Below, in pieces: positions 36,042-46,552 of a stretch of 63,795 nucleotides of DNA. The notes beneath the pieces are model-generated. The model did no database searches, had not been told where the DNA came from, and was given only the letters and a program-made list of their open reading frames with translations. The DNA is from Nitrosomonadaceae bacterium. Its GTDB lineage: Bacteria; Pseudomonadota; Gammaproteobacteria; Burkholderiales; Nitrosomonadaceae. Within the stretch, counting starts at the first letter, position 1; the number at the start of each line of letters is the position of its first letter. The translations under genes were made by a program, and so were the position numbers. The stretch covers positions 1 through 63,795 of the forward strand of contig BJGV01000005.1 of assembly GCA_014190895.1 (NCBI GenBank). The letters run 5' to 3'.

Positions 36042-36698
36042 GTGAATAAGAAATTTGATCTACTGGTATTTGATTGGGATGGGACTCTGGTTGATTCCGC
36101 CGGTGCTATTATATCGTCAATAAAAAATGCAGCTCGTGACGCGGAATTACCCGAACCTTCAAATATAGCAGCACGTTATGTCATTGGTCTTGGATTAAGG
36201 GAGGCCGCAGAATGTCTTTTTCCGGCTATCTCACCACAGAAATTTGAACTACTGTCTAATCGCTATCGACATCACTATCTCGCCCTTGATTCCAAGATCT
36301 CACCTTTCAAAGGTGTAATCAAGATCATTGAAACTCTATATAAAAAAAAATTCTTATTAGCAGTAGCAACTGGGAAAAGCCGAGCAGGATTTGATCGTAG
36401 TCTTGAATCTAGTGGATTAAAGAATTATTTCCATTCTAGTCGTTGTGCCGATGAAACTTCCTCTAAACCTAATCCATTGATGTTGTTTGAATTAATGGAA
36501 CAATTCAACATAGAAGCAGAACGTACTCTAATGATCGGTGATACTACTCATGACTTGCAAATGGCCATTAATGCTAGAGTTGCAGGGCTCGGTGTAACTT
36601 ATGGCGCCCACTCCAGAAAGAATATTGAGTCTTTGACTCCGTTTGCCTGTGTTGACAGCATCATGGATCTATCCTCATGGTTGAATACAAATCTCTAA
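36042..36698 (+). CDS. HAD-superfamily hydrolase (Gph/phosphoglycolate-phosphatase-like)
   Basis: A 218-residue HAD phosphatase with all motifs: nucleophile FDWDGTLVDS (residues 10-19), motif II VATGKSRAG, the Lys of motif III in SSKPNPLML and motif IV MIGDTTHDLQMA. A small helical cap lies between motifs I and II, as in phosphoglycolate phosphatase. In this position after rluC, proteobacterial genomes carry a Gph-like enzyme of uncertain substrate. The start codon is GTG at 36042, 48 bases after rluC. Confidence 0.87.
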   Translation: MNKKFDLLVFDWDGTLVDSAGAIISSIKNAARDAELPEPSNIAARYVIGLGLREAAECLFPAISPQKFELLSNRYRHHYLALDSKISPFKGVIKIIETLYKKKFLLAVATGKSRAGFDRSLESSGLKNYFHSSRCADETSSKPNPLMLFELMEQFNIEAERTLMIGDTTHDLQMAINARVAGLGVTYGAHSRKNIESLTPFACVDSIMDLSSWLNTNL

Positions 36699-36829
36699 CT
36701 AGATGCAAAAAATCAATTATTATACGGACAGTTGCATACAAGTTATTTTTAAAATAAGGTATCATGAATTTAGAGTTGCTACGGCAATAAGAAGCATGAC
36801 AATGATATTTTTAAAGGTTAAATACAACT

Positions 36830-37780
36830 ATGATTAACCCAATAAACCACAACGAAGGTTGGGAGAAACAAGCATTGGAAAGATTAGCTTTGGCCTCGCT
36901 ACAAGAGGAGCGCAGAGCTCGTCATTGGGGTATACTTTTTAAGTCGCTTACCCTTCTCTATCTATTCATTATTTTATTCCTTGGACTAGGCTGGATCGGT
37001 AGCAGCGGGATGTCTACTTCTGGCAAACATAGCGCCCTTATTGAATTACGTGGCGAAATCTCTGCTGATAGCGTTAGTAATGCTGATAATATTAATACCG
37101 GTCTGAGACAAGCATTTCAGGATAAAGACACGCAAGGGGTTATTCTGCGCATCAATAGCCCTGGCGGCAGTCCAGTGCAGTCAGGTTATATCAATGATGA
37201 AATACGTCGTTTAAGGGCCGAATATCCTGATACTCCACTTTATGCGGTAATTGAAGACATATGTGCTTCAGGTGGTTACTATGTTGCGGTTGCTGCTGAC
37301 AGAATTTATGTAGATAAGGCCAGTATTGTCGGCTCAATTGGTGTGTTGATGAATGGGTTTGGCTTCACCGGCGCAATGGAAAAACTTGGTGTTGAAAGAC
37401 GATTACTCACAGCGGGGGAAAACAAAGGTTTCCTTGATCCTTTTTCGCCACCCAACATACAGCAGCAGGAATATGCTAGAGAAATGTTAACAAGCATCCA
37501 TCAACAGTTTATTCAAGTGGTGCAACAGGGTAGAGGTAAACGCTTAAAAGACGCTCCGGAAATCTTCAGTGGCGTCGTTTGGACTGGTCAAAAAAGCATA
37601 GACCTAGGACTTACGGATGCTCTGGGTAGTGCTGAATATGTCGCACGTGAGATCATAAAAGCTGAAAATATTATTGACTTTACTACTAAAGAAGGTCTCA
37701 CCGAACGTTTTGCTAGACGTTTTGGTACAGCAACAGTTAGCGCTCTAATTGGAGCCGGAAAAGGGTTGGAATTACGATAA
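36830..37780 (+). CDS. Signal peptide peptidase SppA-like serine protease (S49 family)
   Basis: Membrane-anchored S49 protease of 316 residues. The N-terminal hydrophobic helix is at about residues 39-58. The S49 core begins with HSALIELRGEIS. Signature segments are RINSPGGSPVQSG, the Ser nucleophile region ICASGGYYVAVAAD with IVGSIGVLMNGFG, and the general-base Lys in AGENKGFLDPF. It is the short single-domain SppA form. Third gene of the rluC-HAD-S49 series, after a gap of about 130 bases, and convergent with the methyltransferase at 37803. Confidence 0.9.
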   Translation: MINPINHNEGWEKQALERLALASLQEERRARHWGILFKSLTLLYLFIILFLGLGWIGSSGMSTSGKHSALIELRGEISADSVSNADNINTGLRQAFQDKDTQGVILRINSPGGSPVQSGYINDEIRRLRAEYPDTPLYAVIEDICASGGYYVAVAADRIYVDKASIVGSIGVLMNGFGFTGAMEKLGVERRLLTAGENKGFLDPFSPPNIQQQEYAREMLTSIHQQFIQVVQQGRGKRLKDAPEIFSGVVWTGQKSIDLGLTDALGSAEYVAREIIKAENIIDFTTKEGLTERFARRFGTATVSALIGAGKGLELR

Positions 37781-37802
37781 TAAGTCTCATCATTGATCAA
37801 CA

Positions 37803-38510
37803 TCATCCATGTAGTAAGAAAATTACAAGCTCTTTGTCTACTTTAGGCGCAGTCTGTTTCCATTCTTTCACTGTTTTAGTTCTAATTTGTTCGTTTGCAA
37901 GAGTAATATTACTGGCGATACACAGATTAGTATTGTTCTGACAGTTCTGAATAAGGGCTTCCAATAATCTCTGATTGCGATAAGGAGTCTCAATAAATAT
38001 CTGCGTCTGATCGTCTCGTACCGACTCTCTCTCTAATTGAATGATCTTAATAATCCGTTTATTTCTCTCTACAGGTAGGTAACCATGAAACATGAAGCGT
38101 TGCCCATTTAACCCTGATGCCATTAATGCCAATAGAACAGAAGATGGGCCTACTAGTGGCACAACTCGAATATTTCTCTGATGCGCAATTCGTATTAAAC
38201 CGGCACCAGGATCTGCCACTGCTGGACATCCAGCTTCAGATAGCAACCCTACATTATTTCCCGATAGCAACGGCGCAAGAAAATCTATGAAATTTTTAGA
38301 TTGAGTATGCTCATCTAATGCTTGCATCTTAATCTCTTGTAACGATAAATTACAATCGACTTGTCTCAAAAATTTTCTAGCAGCTTTTGGATTCTCAACA
38401 ATATAGTAACTGAGGTCTGCGATACATTGTTTAACAGCTGTAGGAATTACCCAAGCAATATCTCCCTCACCGAGTAAGGTTGGAATAAGATAAAGAGTGC
38501 CGTAAGTCAC
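37803..38510 (-). CDS. Tetrapyrrole-methylase-family SAM-dependent methyltransferase (RsmI-like)
   Basis: A 235-residue member of the tetrapyrrole (corrin/porphyrin) methylase fold, related to RsmI (16S rRNA C1402 ribose methylation). The central segment [19 protein letters not shown] and [20 protein letters not shown] carry the SAM-binding features. The first strand [12 protein letters not shown] differs from the LY(V/L)V-T-PIGN start of true RsmI, so this is more likely the RsmI-like paralogue commonly paired with maf in betaproteobacteria. It starts with GTG overlapping the maf stop (GTGA), so the two are translationally coupled. Confidence 0.83.
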   Translation of the reverse strand: MTYGTLYLIPTLLGEGDIAWVIPTAVKQCIADLSYYIVENPKAARKFLRQVDCNLSLQEIKMQALDEHTQSKNFIDFLAPLLSGNNVGLLSEAGCPAVADPGAGLIRIAHQRNIRVVPLVGPSSVLLALMASGLNGQRFMFHGYLPVERNKRIIKIIQLERESVRDDQTQIFIETPYRNQRLLEALIQNCQNNTNLCIASNITLANEQIRTKTVKEWKQTAPKVDKELVIFLLHG

Positions 38511-39133
38511 ACTATTTCCAAGCCTTCATTCGCTAACATTTTAACCAAAGCAATCAGAGGCAATCCAACAAGCGCATTAGGATCATTGCTCACTATATGT
38601 TCGATTAAAGCTATGCCTAAACCCTCTGACTTCATGCTGCCGGCACAATGATACGGTTGTTCTTTAACTAGGTAATTTTCTATTTGTCGATCGCTTAATT
38701 CACGGAATTTTACAAGAGAAGTAATAAGTTGTGATTGCATCCTCCCGCTCTGACTACTAAAAAGACTCAATGCAGTATGAAATATCACCTCTTTCCCCCG
38801 CATAAGATGCAATTGGTTAATTGCATTGACATAATTTAACGGTTTACCAAGTTGAACGTTATCTAACGTCACCACTTGATCGGCACCTATAATAAGCGCG
38901 TCTGGAAATATCACGGCAACAGCACGGGCTTTTGTTTCCGCTAAACGACAGGCAGTTTCTCTAGGTGTCTCATCAAATAAAGGAGATTCATTAATGTCCG
39001 GGACAGAGACCTCAAATGGAATTTGTAGACGCTGCAATAGCTCATAACGATAAACAGAACTAGATCCTAATATAATTTTTTTGGTATACTGTTTTGGTTT
39101 CAAAGATTTTTCTACACTGATTGTTTTATACAA
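38507..39133 (-). CDS. Maf-family nucleotide pyrophosphatase (YceF/MafB type)
   Basis: Maf/YceF nucleoside-triphosphate pyrophosphatase that cleaves non-canonical or methylated nucleotides such as m7GTP. It has the phosphate-binding start [17 protein letters not shown], the core ADQVV in LIIGADQVV and [12 protein letters not shown]. The first 18 or so residues precede the conserved fold, and the only start codons are TTGs, at 39133 or ten codons later, so the exact N-terminus is uncertain. It diverges from yceD across about 41 bases. Confidence 0.87.
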   Translation of the reverse strand: MYKTISVEKSLKPKQYTKKIILGSSSVYRYELLQRLQIPFEVSVPDINESPLFDETPRETACRLAETKARAVAVIFPDALIIGADQVVTLDNVQLGKPLNYVNAINQLHLMRGKEVIFHTALSLFSSQSGRMQSQLITSLVKFRELSDRQIENYLVKEQPYHCAGSMKSEGLGIALIEHIVSNDPNALVGLPLIALVKMLANEGLEIV

Positions 39134-39174
39134 TTTTTAACACCTAAGACCAAAAAATATACTATGTATGCCTT

Positions 39175-39675
39175 ATGTCTGCACATTTTGCAATAGATCC
39201 CCTTGATTTTGTACGGAATACTAGGGCACTATATGGTAAAATTGCGGTGGCTAAGCTAGTGCGCCTACAAAACTCTCTATTTAATAATCAGAATGAGCTA
39301 GAGTACACAATAGCTGGCGCTTTAGATAGAGATGATCGACCAATAATACAGGTCACTGTAAAAGGAATAATAAATCTTCAATGTCAACGCTGTCTCGGTG
39401 AGTTGGAATACGCCCTAAATCTACTTGCCTGTTTACTGGTGGTAAGAAATGAAGATGAGCTACTTCATCTTGATAAAGATCTTTCAGTTGAGGGCGTTCT
39501 GGCGGTACCTGATGTGAACATCTTGACGCTCATTGAAGATGAAATTATCCTTAGCCTACCAATCTCACCACGCCACCAGGAAAATGAATGCTCAACAAAT
39601 AAACCTACTGATGATAACTCAACAAATACAAAAAATTTCTTCGCAAAATTAACAACGCTCAAGAAATTACATTAA
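39175..39675 (+). CDS. yceD: DUF177/YceD family protein
   Basis: A 166-residue YceD-type protein with the conserved paired cysteines in LQCQRCLGELEY near residue 67 and an acidic VLxVPDVNILTLIEDEIILSLP segment (quoted in part). YceD genes nearly always precede rpmF, and the family has been tied to 23S rRNA or ribosome homeostasis in plants and bacteria. A role in ribosome assembly is inferred from that. It starts at ATG 39175, with no clear ribosome-binding site and only 12 bases after a TATACT hexamer (39158-39163), so leaderless translation is possible. Confidence 0.86.
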   Translation: MSAHFAIDPLDFVRNTRALYGKIAVAKLVRLQNSLFNNQNELEYTIAGALDRDDRPIIQVTVKGIINLQCQRCLGELEYALNLLACLLVVRNEDELLHLDKDLSVEGVLAVPDVNILTLIEDEIILSLPISPRHQENECSTNKPTDDNSTNTKNFFAKLTTLKKLH

Positions 39676-39698
39676 AATTACTAGAGGAGTAAAATATA

Positions 39699-39878
39699 AT
39701 GGCTGTCCAACAAAATAAAAAATCTCCATCGAAACGTGGCATGCATCGTTCACACGATTTCTTGACAAGCACCCCATTAGCTACAGATACAAGCACTGGT
39801 GAAATACATATACACCATCACATCAGTCCTAACGGCTACTATCGTGGTAAAAAAGTCGTTAAAACAAAGAGCGATTAA
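39699..39878 (+). CDS. rpmF: 50S ribosomal protein L32
   Basis: Fifty-nine codons from ATG 39699 to TAA 39878. It begins [20 protein letters not shown], the universal L32 N-terminus, and ends in a basic [14 protein letters not shown] tail. GAGGAG lies nine bases upstream. It sits 23 bases after yceD and 63 before plsX, the standard yceD-rpmF-plsX order. A CHHC zinc site is absent; only His residues are present, as in many proteobacterial L32 proteins. This gene is easily missed because of its size. Confidence 0.97.
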   Translation: MAVQQNKKSPSKRGMHRSHDFLTSTPLATDTSTGEIHIHHHISPNGYYRGKKVVKTKSD

Positions 39879-39941
39879 TTGCGAATTAAAATTCTAAGCT
39901 ATCAATTCTTTCAGTTTATCTAGCTTTATAGACCACTCAAA

Positions 39942-41003
39942 TTGGATACTACCGTAGCTATAGACTGTATGGGGGGTGATCGCGGCCCCCGTGTAATTGT
40001 GCCCTCAGCCGTTAACTATTTACACCGTAATCCAGAAATCAGCATTATTCTAGTAGGTATACCAGAGGCTATAAAAGCGCAATTATCTATCCTCAATGTA
40101 AAATTAAGCCATCGACTAAGATTGTATGCCGCAACTGAGGTAGTTGACATGAATGATCAGCCCTCATTGGCACTACGTAGTAAAAAAGATTCTTCAATGC
40201 GAGTTGGGGTCAATTTAATTAAAAACGGAGAAGCTCAGGCCTGTGTCAGCGCTGGCAACACTGGTGCACTGATAGCCACTTCTCGATTTGTATTAAAAAC
40301 ACTTCCTGGTATCGATCGTCCGGCCTTAGCTGTAATACTGCCCACCATTAAAGGACATACCTACATGTTAGATTTGGGTGCTAATGTGGACTGTAGTCCG
40401 GAACAACTATTGCAATTTGGTATAATGGGATCTGCCTTAGTATCTTCTGTGGAAAAAAAAGAAAAACCCAGTGTTGGCTTATTAAATATAGGCGAAGAGG
40501 CGATTAAGGGTAATGAAACAGTGAGGCAAGCGGCTGATTTATTACACGCTAGTGGATTAAATTTCTATGGCAACATCGAAGGAAGTGACATTTACAAGGG
40601 TACAACTGACGTAATCGTATGTGATGGTTTTGTTGGTAATGTTGCCCTAAAAGCTTCAGAGGGAGTAGCGCAGATGCTCTCTACTTACCTGCGTGAGGAA
40701 TTTAAACGCAATCTACTAACTAGACTTGTAGGACTCTTTGCCTCACCGATTATTCATACTTTTAAACGTCGGATTGATCACCGTCGTTATAATGGTGCTA
40801 GCTTACTTGGGTTGCGTGGCATCGTGATCAAGAGTCATGGTTCTGCCGATAATTATGCATTTGGTTTTGCAATAGAGCGTGCGGTCCAAGAGATTCGTAG
40901 TGATACTCTATGTCAAATTAGTAAACACATAGTGGAATCGCCTTATTACTTAGCGAATCAGTCTTTGCAATCGCAATCCCCATCAGAAAAAGAAATTCTA
41001 TGA
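39942..41003 (+). CDS. plsX: Phosphate acyltransferase PlsX
   Basis: Converts acyl-ACP and phosphate to acyl phosphate, the acyl donor for PlsY at the start of phospholipid synthesis. It is a membrane-associated cytosolic enzyme of 353 residues. The family start [13 protein letters not shown] is followed by [38 protein letters not shown] and [14 protein letters not shown]. The start codon is TTG at 39942, because no ATG precedes the conserved strand. Its stop overlaps the fabH start (ATGA). Confidence 0.95.
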   Translation: MDTTVAIDCMGGDRGPRVIVPSAVNYLHRNPEISIILVGIPEAIKAQLSILNVKLSHRLRLYAATEVVDMNDQPSLALRSKKDSSMRVGVNLIKNGEAQACVSAGNTGALIATSRFVLKTLPGIDRPALAVILPTIKGHTYMLDLGANVDCSPEQLLQFGIMGSALVSSVEKKEKPSVGLLNIGEEAIKGNETVRQAADLLHASGLNFYGNIEGSDIYKGTTDVIVCDGFVGNVALKASEGVAQMLSTYLREEFKRNLLTRLVGLFASPIIHTFKRRIDHRRYNGASLLGLRGIVIKSHGSADNYAFGFAIERAVQEIRSDTLCQISKHIVESPYYLANQSLQSQSPSEKEIL

Positions 41004-41959
41004 TTCATTCCAAAATAATTGGAACAGGAAGTTACTTACCCAAAAAGATTTTGACTAACCATGATCTCGAGCTCATGGTAGATACCACTGATGATTGGAT
41101 ACGTAGTCGTACCGGTATCGTTCAAAGACACATTGCAGCCGATGGTGAAATGGCAAGCGACATGGCGCTTAATGCCAGTCGTGAGGCTATGGATGCATCA
41201 GGAATAAAAGCTGGTGAAATTGACTTAATCATTGTCGCCACCACTACACCGGATATGATTTTTCCCAGTACCGCTTGTATTCTACAAAACAAGCTTGGAA
41301 TTAAAGGTTCCGCAGCATTTGATATGCAGGCAGTCTGTAGTGGTTTTATCTACGCACTCACCACCGCAGACATGTTTATTCGCTCTGGAAAATATAGAAC
41401 GGCACTAGTGGTTGGTACTGAAATCTATTCACGTTTACTCGATTGGAATGATCGTAGCACTTGCGTATTATTTGGCGATGGCGCAGGTGCTGTTTTAATG
41501 ACCCAGAGTAATCAGCCGGGGATACTCTCAAGTCATCTGCGCGCAGATGGTAGTCAACATAAAGTTCTCTCAGCTACAGGCAGTAGCTGTGGTGGTAAAG
41601 TACAAGGAAATCCTTTTCTTACTATGGAAGGAAGCGTAGTGTTCAAATTTGCAGTAAAAGTTCTGACAGAAATCGCACATGAAACTGTTATCGGGAGTAA
41701 TCTACAAATGTCTGATATAGACTGGCTCATTCCTCACCAGGCCAATATTCGTATTATACAATCTACTGCGAAAAAATTAGATATACCGATGGAGAAAGTG
41801 ATAACCACTGTAGATAAGCATGGTAATACCTCTGCCGCTTCCATTCCACTAGCGCTAGATATAGCTGTACGTGATGGACGCATTAAACAAGATCAGCATA
41901 TACTCCTGGAAAGCGTTGGTGCTGGTTTTACATGGGGAGCGACGTTAGTTCGCTGGTAA
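41000..41959 (+). CDS. fabH: 3-oxoacyl-ACP synthase III
   Basis: KAS III, which condenses acetyl-CoA with malonyl-ACP to start type II fatty-acid synthesis (319 aa). The catalytic Cys is in [10 protein letters not shown], His in PHQANIRI and Asn in [11 protein letters not shown]. The beginning [15 protein letters not shown] is typical. ATG 41000 overlaps plsX by four bases, and fabD follows three bases after its stop, giving tight translational coupling. Confidence 0.96.
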   Translation: MIHSKIIGTGSYLPKKILTNHDLELMVDTTDDWIRSRTGIVQRHIAADGEMASDMALNASREAMDASGIKAGEIDLIIVATTTPDMIFPSTACILQNKLGIKGSAAFDMQAVCSGFIYALTTADMFIRSGKYRTALVVGTEIYSRLLDWNDRSTCVLFGDGAGAVLMTQSNQPGILSSHLRADGSQHKVLSATGSSCGGKVQGNPFLTMEGSVVFKFAVKVLTEIAHETVIGSNLQMSDIDWLIPHQANIRIIQSTAKKLDIPMEKVITTVDKHGNTSAASIPLALDIAVRDGRIKQDQHILLESVGAGFTWGATLVRW

Positions 41960-41962
41960 GAA

Positions 41963-42901
41963 ATGGAATTTGCATTTGCATTTCCTGGTCAAGGCTCACA
42001 ATCAGTTGGCATGATGAAAGAGTATGCTGATTTTTCTATAGTGCGCCAAACTTTCTCTGAAGCATCTGATATCCTTAATCAGGATTTCTGGAGAATGATC
42101 AATGATGATCAAACTAATGATCTTAATCTTACCATTAACACACAACCATTAATGCTGATATCTGGAATTGCAATATATCGTGTTTGGGAAAGCTTGGGCG
42201 GCAAAAAACCAACCCTCATGGCTGGTCACAGTTTAGGAGAGTACACCGCATTAGTGGCTGCGGGAGCTATAACTTTTCCGGATGCTTTATCTACGGTACG
42301 TTTCCGAGCAGAAATTATGCAACAAGCGGTGCCGGAAGGGACAGGAAGTATGGCAGCACTAGTGGGATTAAGCGATGATATAGTTAATGCGTTATGCATT
42401 GAGATCACAAGTGATTCTCATGGAGAATCACTTGAACCTGCAAATTTTAACTCGCCTGGACAAGTGGTAATTGCGGGGCACAAGAATGCGGTATTACGTG
42501 GCATTAAACTGGCTCAATCAAAAGGTGCAAAACTAACAGCGCTTTTACCTATAAGTGTTCCATCACACTGCTCGCTGATGACTTTGGCAGCAAAAAAATT
42601 GCAACAACGACTAGATATATTATCTGTAAAACCGCCATTAATTCCAATATTGCATAATGCAGATGTACAACATCACGCCGATCCTGCATCCATTAAAAAT
42701 ATCTTAGTACAACAACTATGCGCCCCAGTACGCTGGACGGAAACTATCCGTACTTTTGCTGCCGCAGGTATTGTTTATGTGGCAGAATGCGGACCTGGAA
42801 AAGTATTAACAAGACTCAATAAACGCATAGATAAAGACTTACAATGTCTAGGGTTGACAGATAGTACAGTGCTTCAAAAAGCTATAAAAATCTTAATATA
42901 A
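41963..42901 (+). CDS. fabD: Malonyl-CoA:ACP transacylase
   Basis: Transfers malonyl from CoA to ACP (312 aa). FAFPGQGSQSVGM opens the protein. The nucleophile Ser is in AGHSLGEYTAL near residue 92. The conserved Arg lies in TVRFRAEIMQQAVPEG and the His in ISVPSHCSLM. It lies between fabH and fabG in the usual order. Confidence 0.96.
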   Translation: MEFAFAFPGQGSQSVGMMKEYADFSIVRQTFSEASDILNQDFWRMINDDQTNDLNLTINTQPLMLISGIAIYRVWESLGGKKPTLMAGHSLGEYTALVAAGAITFPDALSTVRFRAEIMQQAVPEGTGSMAALVGLSDDIVNALCIEITSDSHGESLEPANFNSPGQVVIAGHKNAVLRGIKLAQSKGAKLTALLPISVPSHCSLMTLAAKKLQQRLDILSVKPPLIPILHNADVQHHADPASIKNILVQQLCAPVRWTETIRTFAAAGIVYVAECGPGKVLTRLNKRIDKDLQCLGLTDSTVLQKAIKILI

Positions 42902-42986
42902 GAATGATTTGAGAAACATATAGAATTTACATACTCTGCGGTTTATAAATACCTCTATGACTGCTTACCTAACACTTGGGAGCATT

Positions 42987-43727
42987 ATGTTACAAAATCA
43001 GATCGCTTTAATCACTGGTGCCAGTCGTGGTATTGGGCGAGCTATCGCGTTGAAATTGGGTCAAGATGGGGCCACTATAATTGGTACCGCAACCACCCAA
43101 GAAGGTGCTGAGAACATTAGCCGTTATCTAGATGAGGCTGGTATTAAGGGTATTGGCTTGGTATTAAACGTTAACAATATTAACCAAATAAAAATCGTCA
43201 TTGAAGAAATAGTAGAAAAATTTGGTGATATTACAATACTAGTAAATAATGCTGGCATAACTCGTGACAATCTCCTAGTTAGAATGAAAGACGTAGAATG
43301 GGATGAGACTTTAGATACCAATCTAAAATCAATATTTCTTCTAAGTCGTTCGGTGCTACGTGCCATGATGGGCGCGCGTTACGGGCGCATCGTTAATCTT
43401 TCTTCAGTGGTGGGTGTCACGGGTAATATGGGGCAGGCTAATTATGCAGCTGCCAAAGCTGGTATATTTGGCTTCAGTAAGTCACTGGCACGTGAGGTAG
43501 GAAGTCGAAATATCACTGTGAATTGTGTCGCACCAGGATTTATAGATACAGATATGACCCGCTTACTCACCGAAAAACAAAAACAGTACTTGATTCAACA
43601 TATCCCAATAGGTAGACTTGGGCAACCAGAAGAAGTGGCATCGGCAGTGGCATTTCTCGTTTCACCTGCTGCTGGATACATTACTGGCACGACATTACAT
43701 ATTAATGGCGGAATGCACATGGAATAA
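42987..43727 (+). CDS. fabG: 3-oxoacyl-ACP reductase
   Basis: NADPH-dependent beta-ketoacyl-ACP reductase of the short-chain dehydrogenase family (about 246 aa). It has the cofactor motif [19 protein letters not shown] and the catalytic Ser/Tyr/Lys set in [11 protein letters not shown] and YAAAKAG. The C-terminus is [15 protein letters not shown]. The frame opens at 42957, but ATG 42987 ([13 protein letters not shown]) has GGGAG about seven bases upstream and is the normal start. A gap of about 85 bases separates it from fabD. Confidence 0.95.
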   Translation: MLQNQIALITGASRGIGRAIALKLGQDGATIIGTATTQEGAENISRYLDEAGIKGIGLVLNVNNINQIKIVIEEIVEKFGDITILVNNAGITRDNLLVRMKDVEWDETLDTNLKSIFLLSRSVLRAMMGARYGRIVNLSSVVGVTGNMGQANYAAAKAGIFGFSKSLAREVGSRNITVNCVAPGFIDTDMTRLLTEKQKQYLIQHIPIGRLGQPEEVASAVAFLVSPAAGYITGTTLHINGGMHME

Positions 43728-43942
43728 CTGAGTAAATTCTCTGATTACTTATTAAAAAACTCATAAATCTTTATTTTCTAATCATTATACTTCACCACCC
43801 TAATTAGGACTGATCTGATAAGATATGGATATTCAACTTTTAATCTAAATACCGACTAAAAAATAAATGCTAGGGATTTGTATCTATAATTCGGATTTGA
43901 ATGGAAATTTTGAACATATCTTTCAATAAAAAACGTTTTTGG

Positions 43943-43971
43943 TTTTCAGAGTGTTGAAATTTTGTTAGAAT
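43943..43971 (+). promoter_or_regulatory. Candidate sigma-70 promoter for acpP (extended -10)
   Basis: TTTTCA (43943-43948) and TAGAAT (43966-43971) are 17 bases apart, and a TG one base upstream of the -10 makes it an extended -10 element. It lies about 40 bases before the acpP start, in a 283-bp gap after fabG. A separate strong acpP promoter is usual in proteobacteria because ACP is very abundant. Confidence 0.5.
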
Positions 43972-44010
43972 ACCGACTGTTTCTCTTACTCAAGAAGGAA
44001 GGGCGTTTAG

Positions 44011-44247
44011 ATGGAAAATTTAGAACAACGCATCAAAAAGATCGTAGCTGAGCAACTAGGGGTCAATGAAACCGAAGTTAAAAACGAATCTTCTTTCGTA
44101 GAGGATTTGGGTGCAGACTCACTTGATACTGTTGAGCTTGTGATGGCGCTAGAAGAAGAATTTGAATGCGAAATTCCTGATGAGCAAGCAGAAAAAATAA
44201 ATACCGTTCAACAGGCCATTGATTACGTAAACTCTCGTACAAACTAA
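44011..44247 (+). CDS. acpP: Acyl carrier protein
   Basis: A 78-residue acidic ACP that carries fatty-acyl intermediates on a phosphopantetheine arm. The modified Ser is in [18 protein letters not shown] (Ser near residue 38). The start [18 protein letters not shown] is canonical. GAAGGAAGGG precedes the ATG. fabF follows after 32 bases that include a run of seven C. Confidence 0.97.
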   Translation: MENLEQRIKKIVAEQLGVNETEVKNESSFVEDLGADSLDTVELVMALEEEFECEIPDEQAEKINTVQQAIDYVNSRTN

Positions 44248-44279
44248 TCTCGTCCACCCCCCCAACATTCGGAGTCACC

Positions 44280-45527
44280 TTGCCCAAACGTAGGGTAGTT
44301 ATAACCGGCATGGGTATCGTTTCACCTGTCGGCAACACTATTTCAGATGCCTGGAGAAATATCTTGGCAGGAAAATCTGGTATCACTAGGATCTCTCGAT
44401 TTGATCCCTCTGCTCTCGCTTCGCAGATTGCTGGAGAAGTGCGCGAGCTTGATATCACACAGTATCTATCTGTAAAAGATACTCGTCGCATGGATGCTTT
44501 CATCCACTACGGTATGATTGCTGCAATACAGGCAATTAAGGATGCTGGTATTGACGATATTAATGCTACTAATCTTGAATCTGAACGCATTGGTATCAAC
44601 ATTGGTTCTGGTATTGGTGGATTATCGATGATCGAAAATACCCACGACGCTTATCATGTAGGTGGTCCACGTAAAATCTCCCCTTTTTTTATTCCCAGTA
44701 CTATCATTAATATGATTGCTGGCAATCTATCTATTATGTTTGGTTTCAAAGGACCAAATTTAGCCATTGTTACCGCTTGTGCAACTGCAACTCACTGTTT
44801 AGGTAATGCAGCTCGCATGATCGAATATGGTGACACGGATGTAATGATTGCAGGTGGTGCGGAATCATGCGTAACACCGCTTGCTGTTGGTGGTTTTGCT
44901 TCAGCTAGGGCGCTCTCGACAAGGAATGATGATCCATGTACCGCTAGCAGACCCTGGGATAAGGACAGAGATGGTTTTGTACTAGGAGAAGGCGCAGGTG
45001 TACTGGTGTTAGAAGAAATGGAACATGCCAAGCGCCGTGGTGCAAGAATCTACGCAGAGTTGGCTGGCTTTGGCATGAGTGCCGATGCTTATCATATGAC
45101 TTCACCCTGCGAAGATGGTGAGGGTGCCGCACGCTGCATGACTAATGCTCTTAAAAATGCAGGTATAAATGCCAATGAGGTGGACTATATTAATGCCCAT
45201 GGCACCTCCACGCCATTAGGTGACATAGCTGAAACCATATCAGTGAAACGTTGCTTTGGTGATCATGCCAAGAAACTTGTGGTCAACTCCACCAAATCTA
45301 TGACAGGGCACTTGCTCGGTGCCGCAGGGGGTGTAGAGGCAATATTTTCTACATTGGCTATATATCACCAGACTTCTCCACCCACCATCAATATCTCAAA
45401 CCAAGATCCACAATGTGATTTAGATTATGTCCCCCATACTGCAAGAGACATGAAAATTGATATTGCCATGTCTAATTCGTTTGGATTTGGGGGCACTAAT
45501 GGGACGCTTATTTTCAAAAAGTTATAA
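44280..45527 (+). CDS. fabF: 3-oxoacyl-ACP synthase II
   Basis: KAS II, the elongating condensing enzyme also needed for temperature control of unsaturated chains (415 aa). The catalytic Cys is in [12 protein letters not shown], with His in [11 protein letters not shown] and in [13 protein letters not shown]. It starts [15 protein letters not shown]. The start codon is TTG at 44280, with GGAG seven bases upstream. It lies directly after acpP and before mltG. Confidence 0.95.
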   Translation: MPKRRVVITGMGIVSPVGNTISDAWRNILAGKSGITRISRFDPSALASQIAGEVRELDITQYLSVKDTRRMDAFIHYGMIAAIQAIKDAGIDDINATNLESERIGINIGSGIGGLSMIENTHDAYHVGGPRKISPFFIPSTIINMIAGNLSIMFGFKGPNLAIVTACATATHCLGNAARMIEYGDTDVMIAGGAESCVTPLAVGGFASARALSTRNDDPCTASRPWDKDRDGFVLGEGAGVLVLEEMEHAKRRGARIYAELAGFGMSADAYHMTSPCEDGEGAARCMTNALKNAGINANEVDYINAHGTSTPLGDIAETISVKRCFGDHAKKLVVNSTKSMTGHLLGAAGGVEAIFSTLAIYHQTSPPTINISNQDPQCDLDYVPHTARDMKIDIAMSNSFGFGGTNGTLIFKKL

Positions 45528-45544
45528 CGCTACTGTCGTAACGC

Positions 45545-46534
45545 ATGCATACGTTAAAACGTTTAATTCTTCTTTTCTTAATTATAGTCTCTCTATTTAT
45601 TGGGTGGTTTATCTACTACATCAACGTTGCAAGCTATTCCCCTTCCACTCCTTACGAATTTTCAATCAAGCCTGGTAGCAATCTGAAAGATATTGCCGAA
45701 CAGTTGAACGCTACCGGGATATTATCTAATGCTTGGTCATTTATATTACTATCACGAGTAATGGGTTATGAATCCTCGCTTAAAGCGGGTGATTATGAGA
45801 TCACTGAAGCAATTCCACCGCTTCAATTACTAAAACGTATTACCGATGGAACCTCTAGTCAGAGTGAAATAAAATTTACTGAAGGGTGGACTTTTCGACA
45901 ACTTAGACAATCCCTAGATGCGCACCCTGCTATTCGTCATGATACCAAAGAACTTAATGACAAAGAAATTCTGAGAATGATTGGAGCAAATGAAACAATA
46001 GCGGAGGGACTATTTTTCCCTGATACCTATTTCTTTTCAAAAAACAGCAGCGATATTGGAATTCTGAAACGTGCCTATCGTGGAATGCAGAGTAATCTTA
46101 TATCAGCATGGAAGAAAAAAGATCAAGATTTATTTCTCAAGAATGCTTACCAAGCTTTAATTCTGGCTTCCATAGTTGAAAAAGAGACTGGCAAGGAAGA
46201 AGACCGAGCTACGATTGCTGGCGTTTTTATTAATCGTCTGCGATTAGGTATGCCTCTTCAGACTGACCCTACAGTGATCTATGGTTTGGGAGAAAAGTTC
46301 AATGGCAATCTCCGAAAAATAGATCTGTTAACTGATCATACCTACAATACTTATACTCGTCTTGGTCTTCCACCCACACCCATTTCCATGCCAGGAATGT
46401 CTTCAATTCTGGCTACATTAAACCCAGCTAAAACTGATGCCTTATACTTTGTCGCAAAGGGAAACGGAAAATCACATTTCTCCAATAATTTAGTAGATCA
46501 TAACCGCGCAGTAGCAAAATACCAAAAAAGATAA
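45545..46534 (+). CDS. mltG: Endolytic murein transglycosylase MltG (YceG-like)
   Basis: Inner-membrane lytic transglycosylase that cuts nascent glycan strands and sets their length (329 aa). An N-terminal membrane helix (about residues 7-25) is followed by a LysM-like segment (EFSIKPGSNLKDIAEQL) and the catalytic domain with the Glu in LASIVEKETGKEEDR, FINRLRLGMPLQTDPTVIYG and TYNTYTRLGLPPTPIS. The tmk-holB genes that often follow are absent here. It is convergent with xthA, separated by 18 bases. Confidence 0.93.
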   Translation: MHTLKRLILLFLIIVSLFIGWFIYYINVASYSPSTPYEFSIKPGSNLKDIAEQLNATGILSNAWSFILLSRVMGYESSLKAGDYEITEAIPPLQLLKRITDGTSSQSEIKFTEGWTFRQLRQSLDAHPAIRHDTKELNDKEILRMIGANETIAEGLFFPDTYFFSKNSSDIGILKRAYRGMQSNLISAWKKKDQDLFLKNAYQALILASIVEKETGKEEDRATIAGVFINRLRLGMPLQTDPTVIYGLGEKFNGNLRKIDLLTDHTYNTYTRLGLPPTPISMPGMSSILATLNPAKTDALYFVAKGNGKSHFSNNLVDHNRAVAKYQKR

Positions 46535-46552
46535 ATAAAATGAATTCGATCA

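Noticed and set aside
31407-39168. Shared 16-mer AAAAATATACTATGTA at 31407-31422 and 39153-39168
   Set aside because: AT-rich and promoter-like; a single repeated 16-mer of this composition is compatible with chance in 64 kb.
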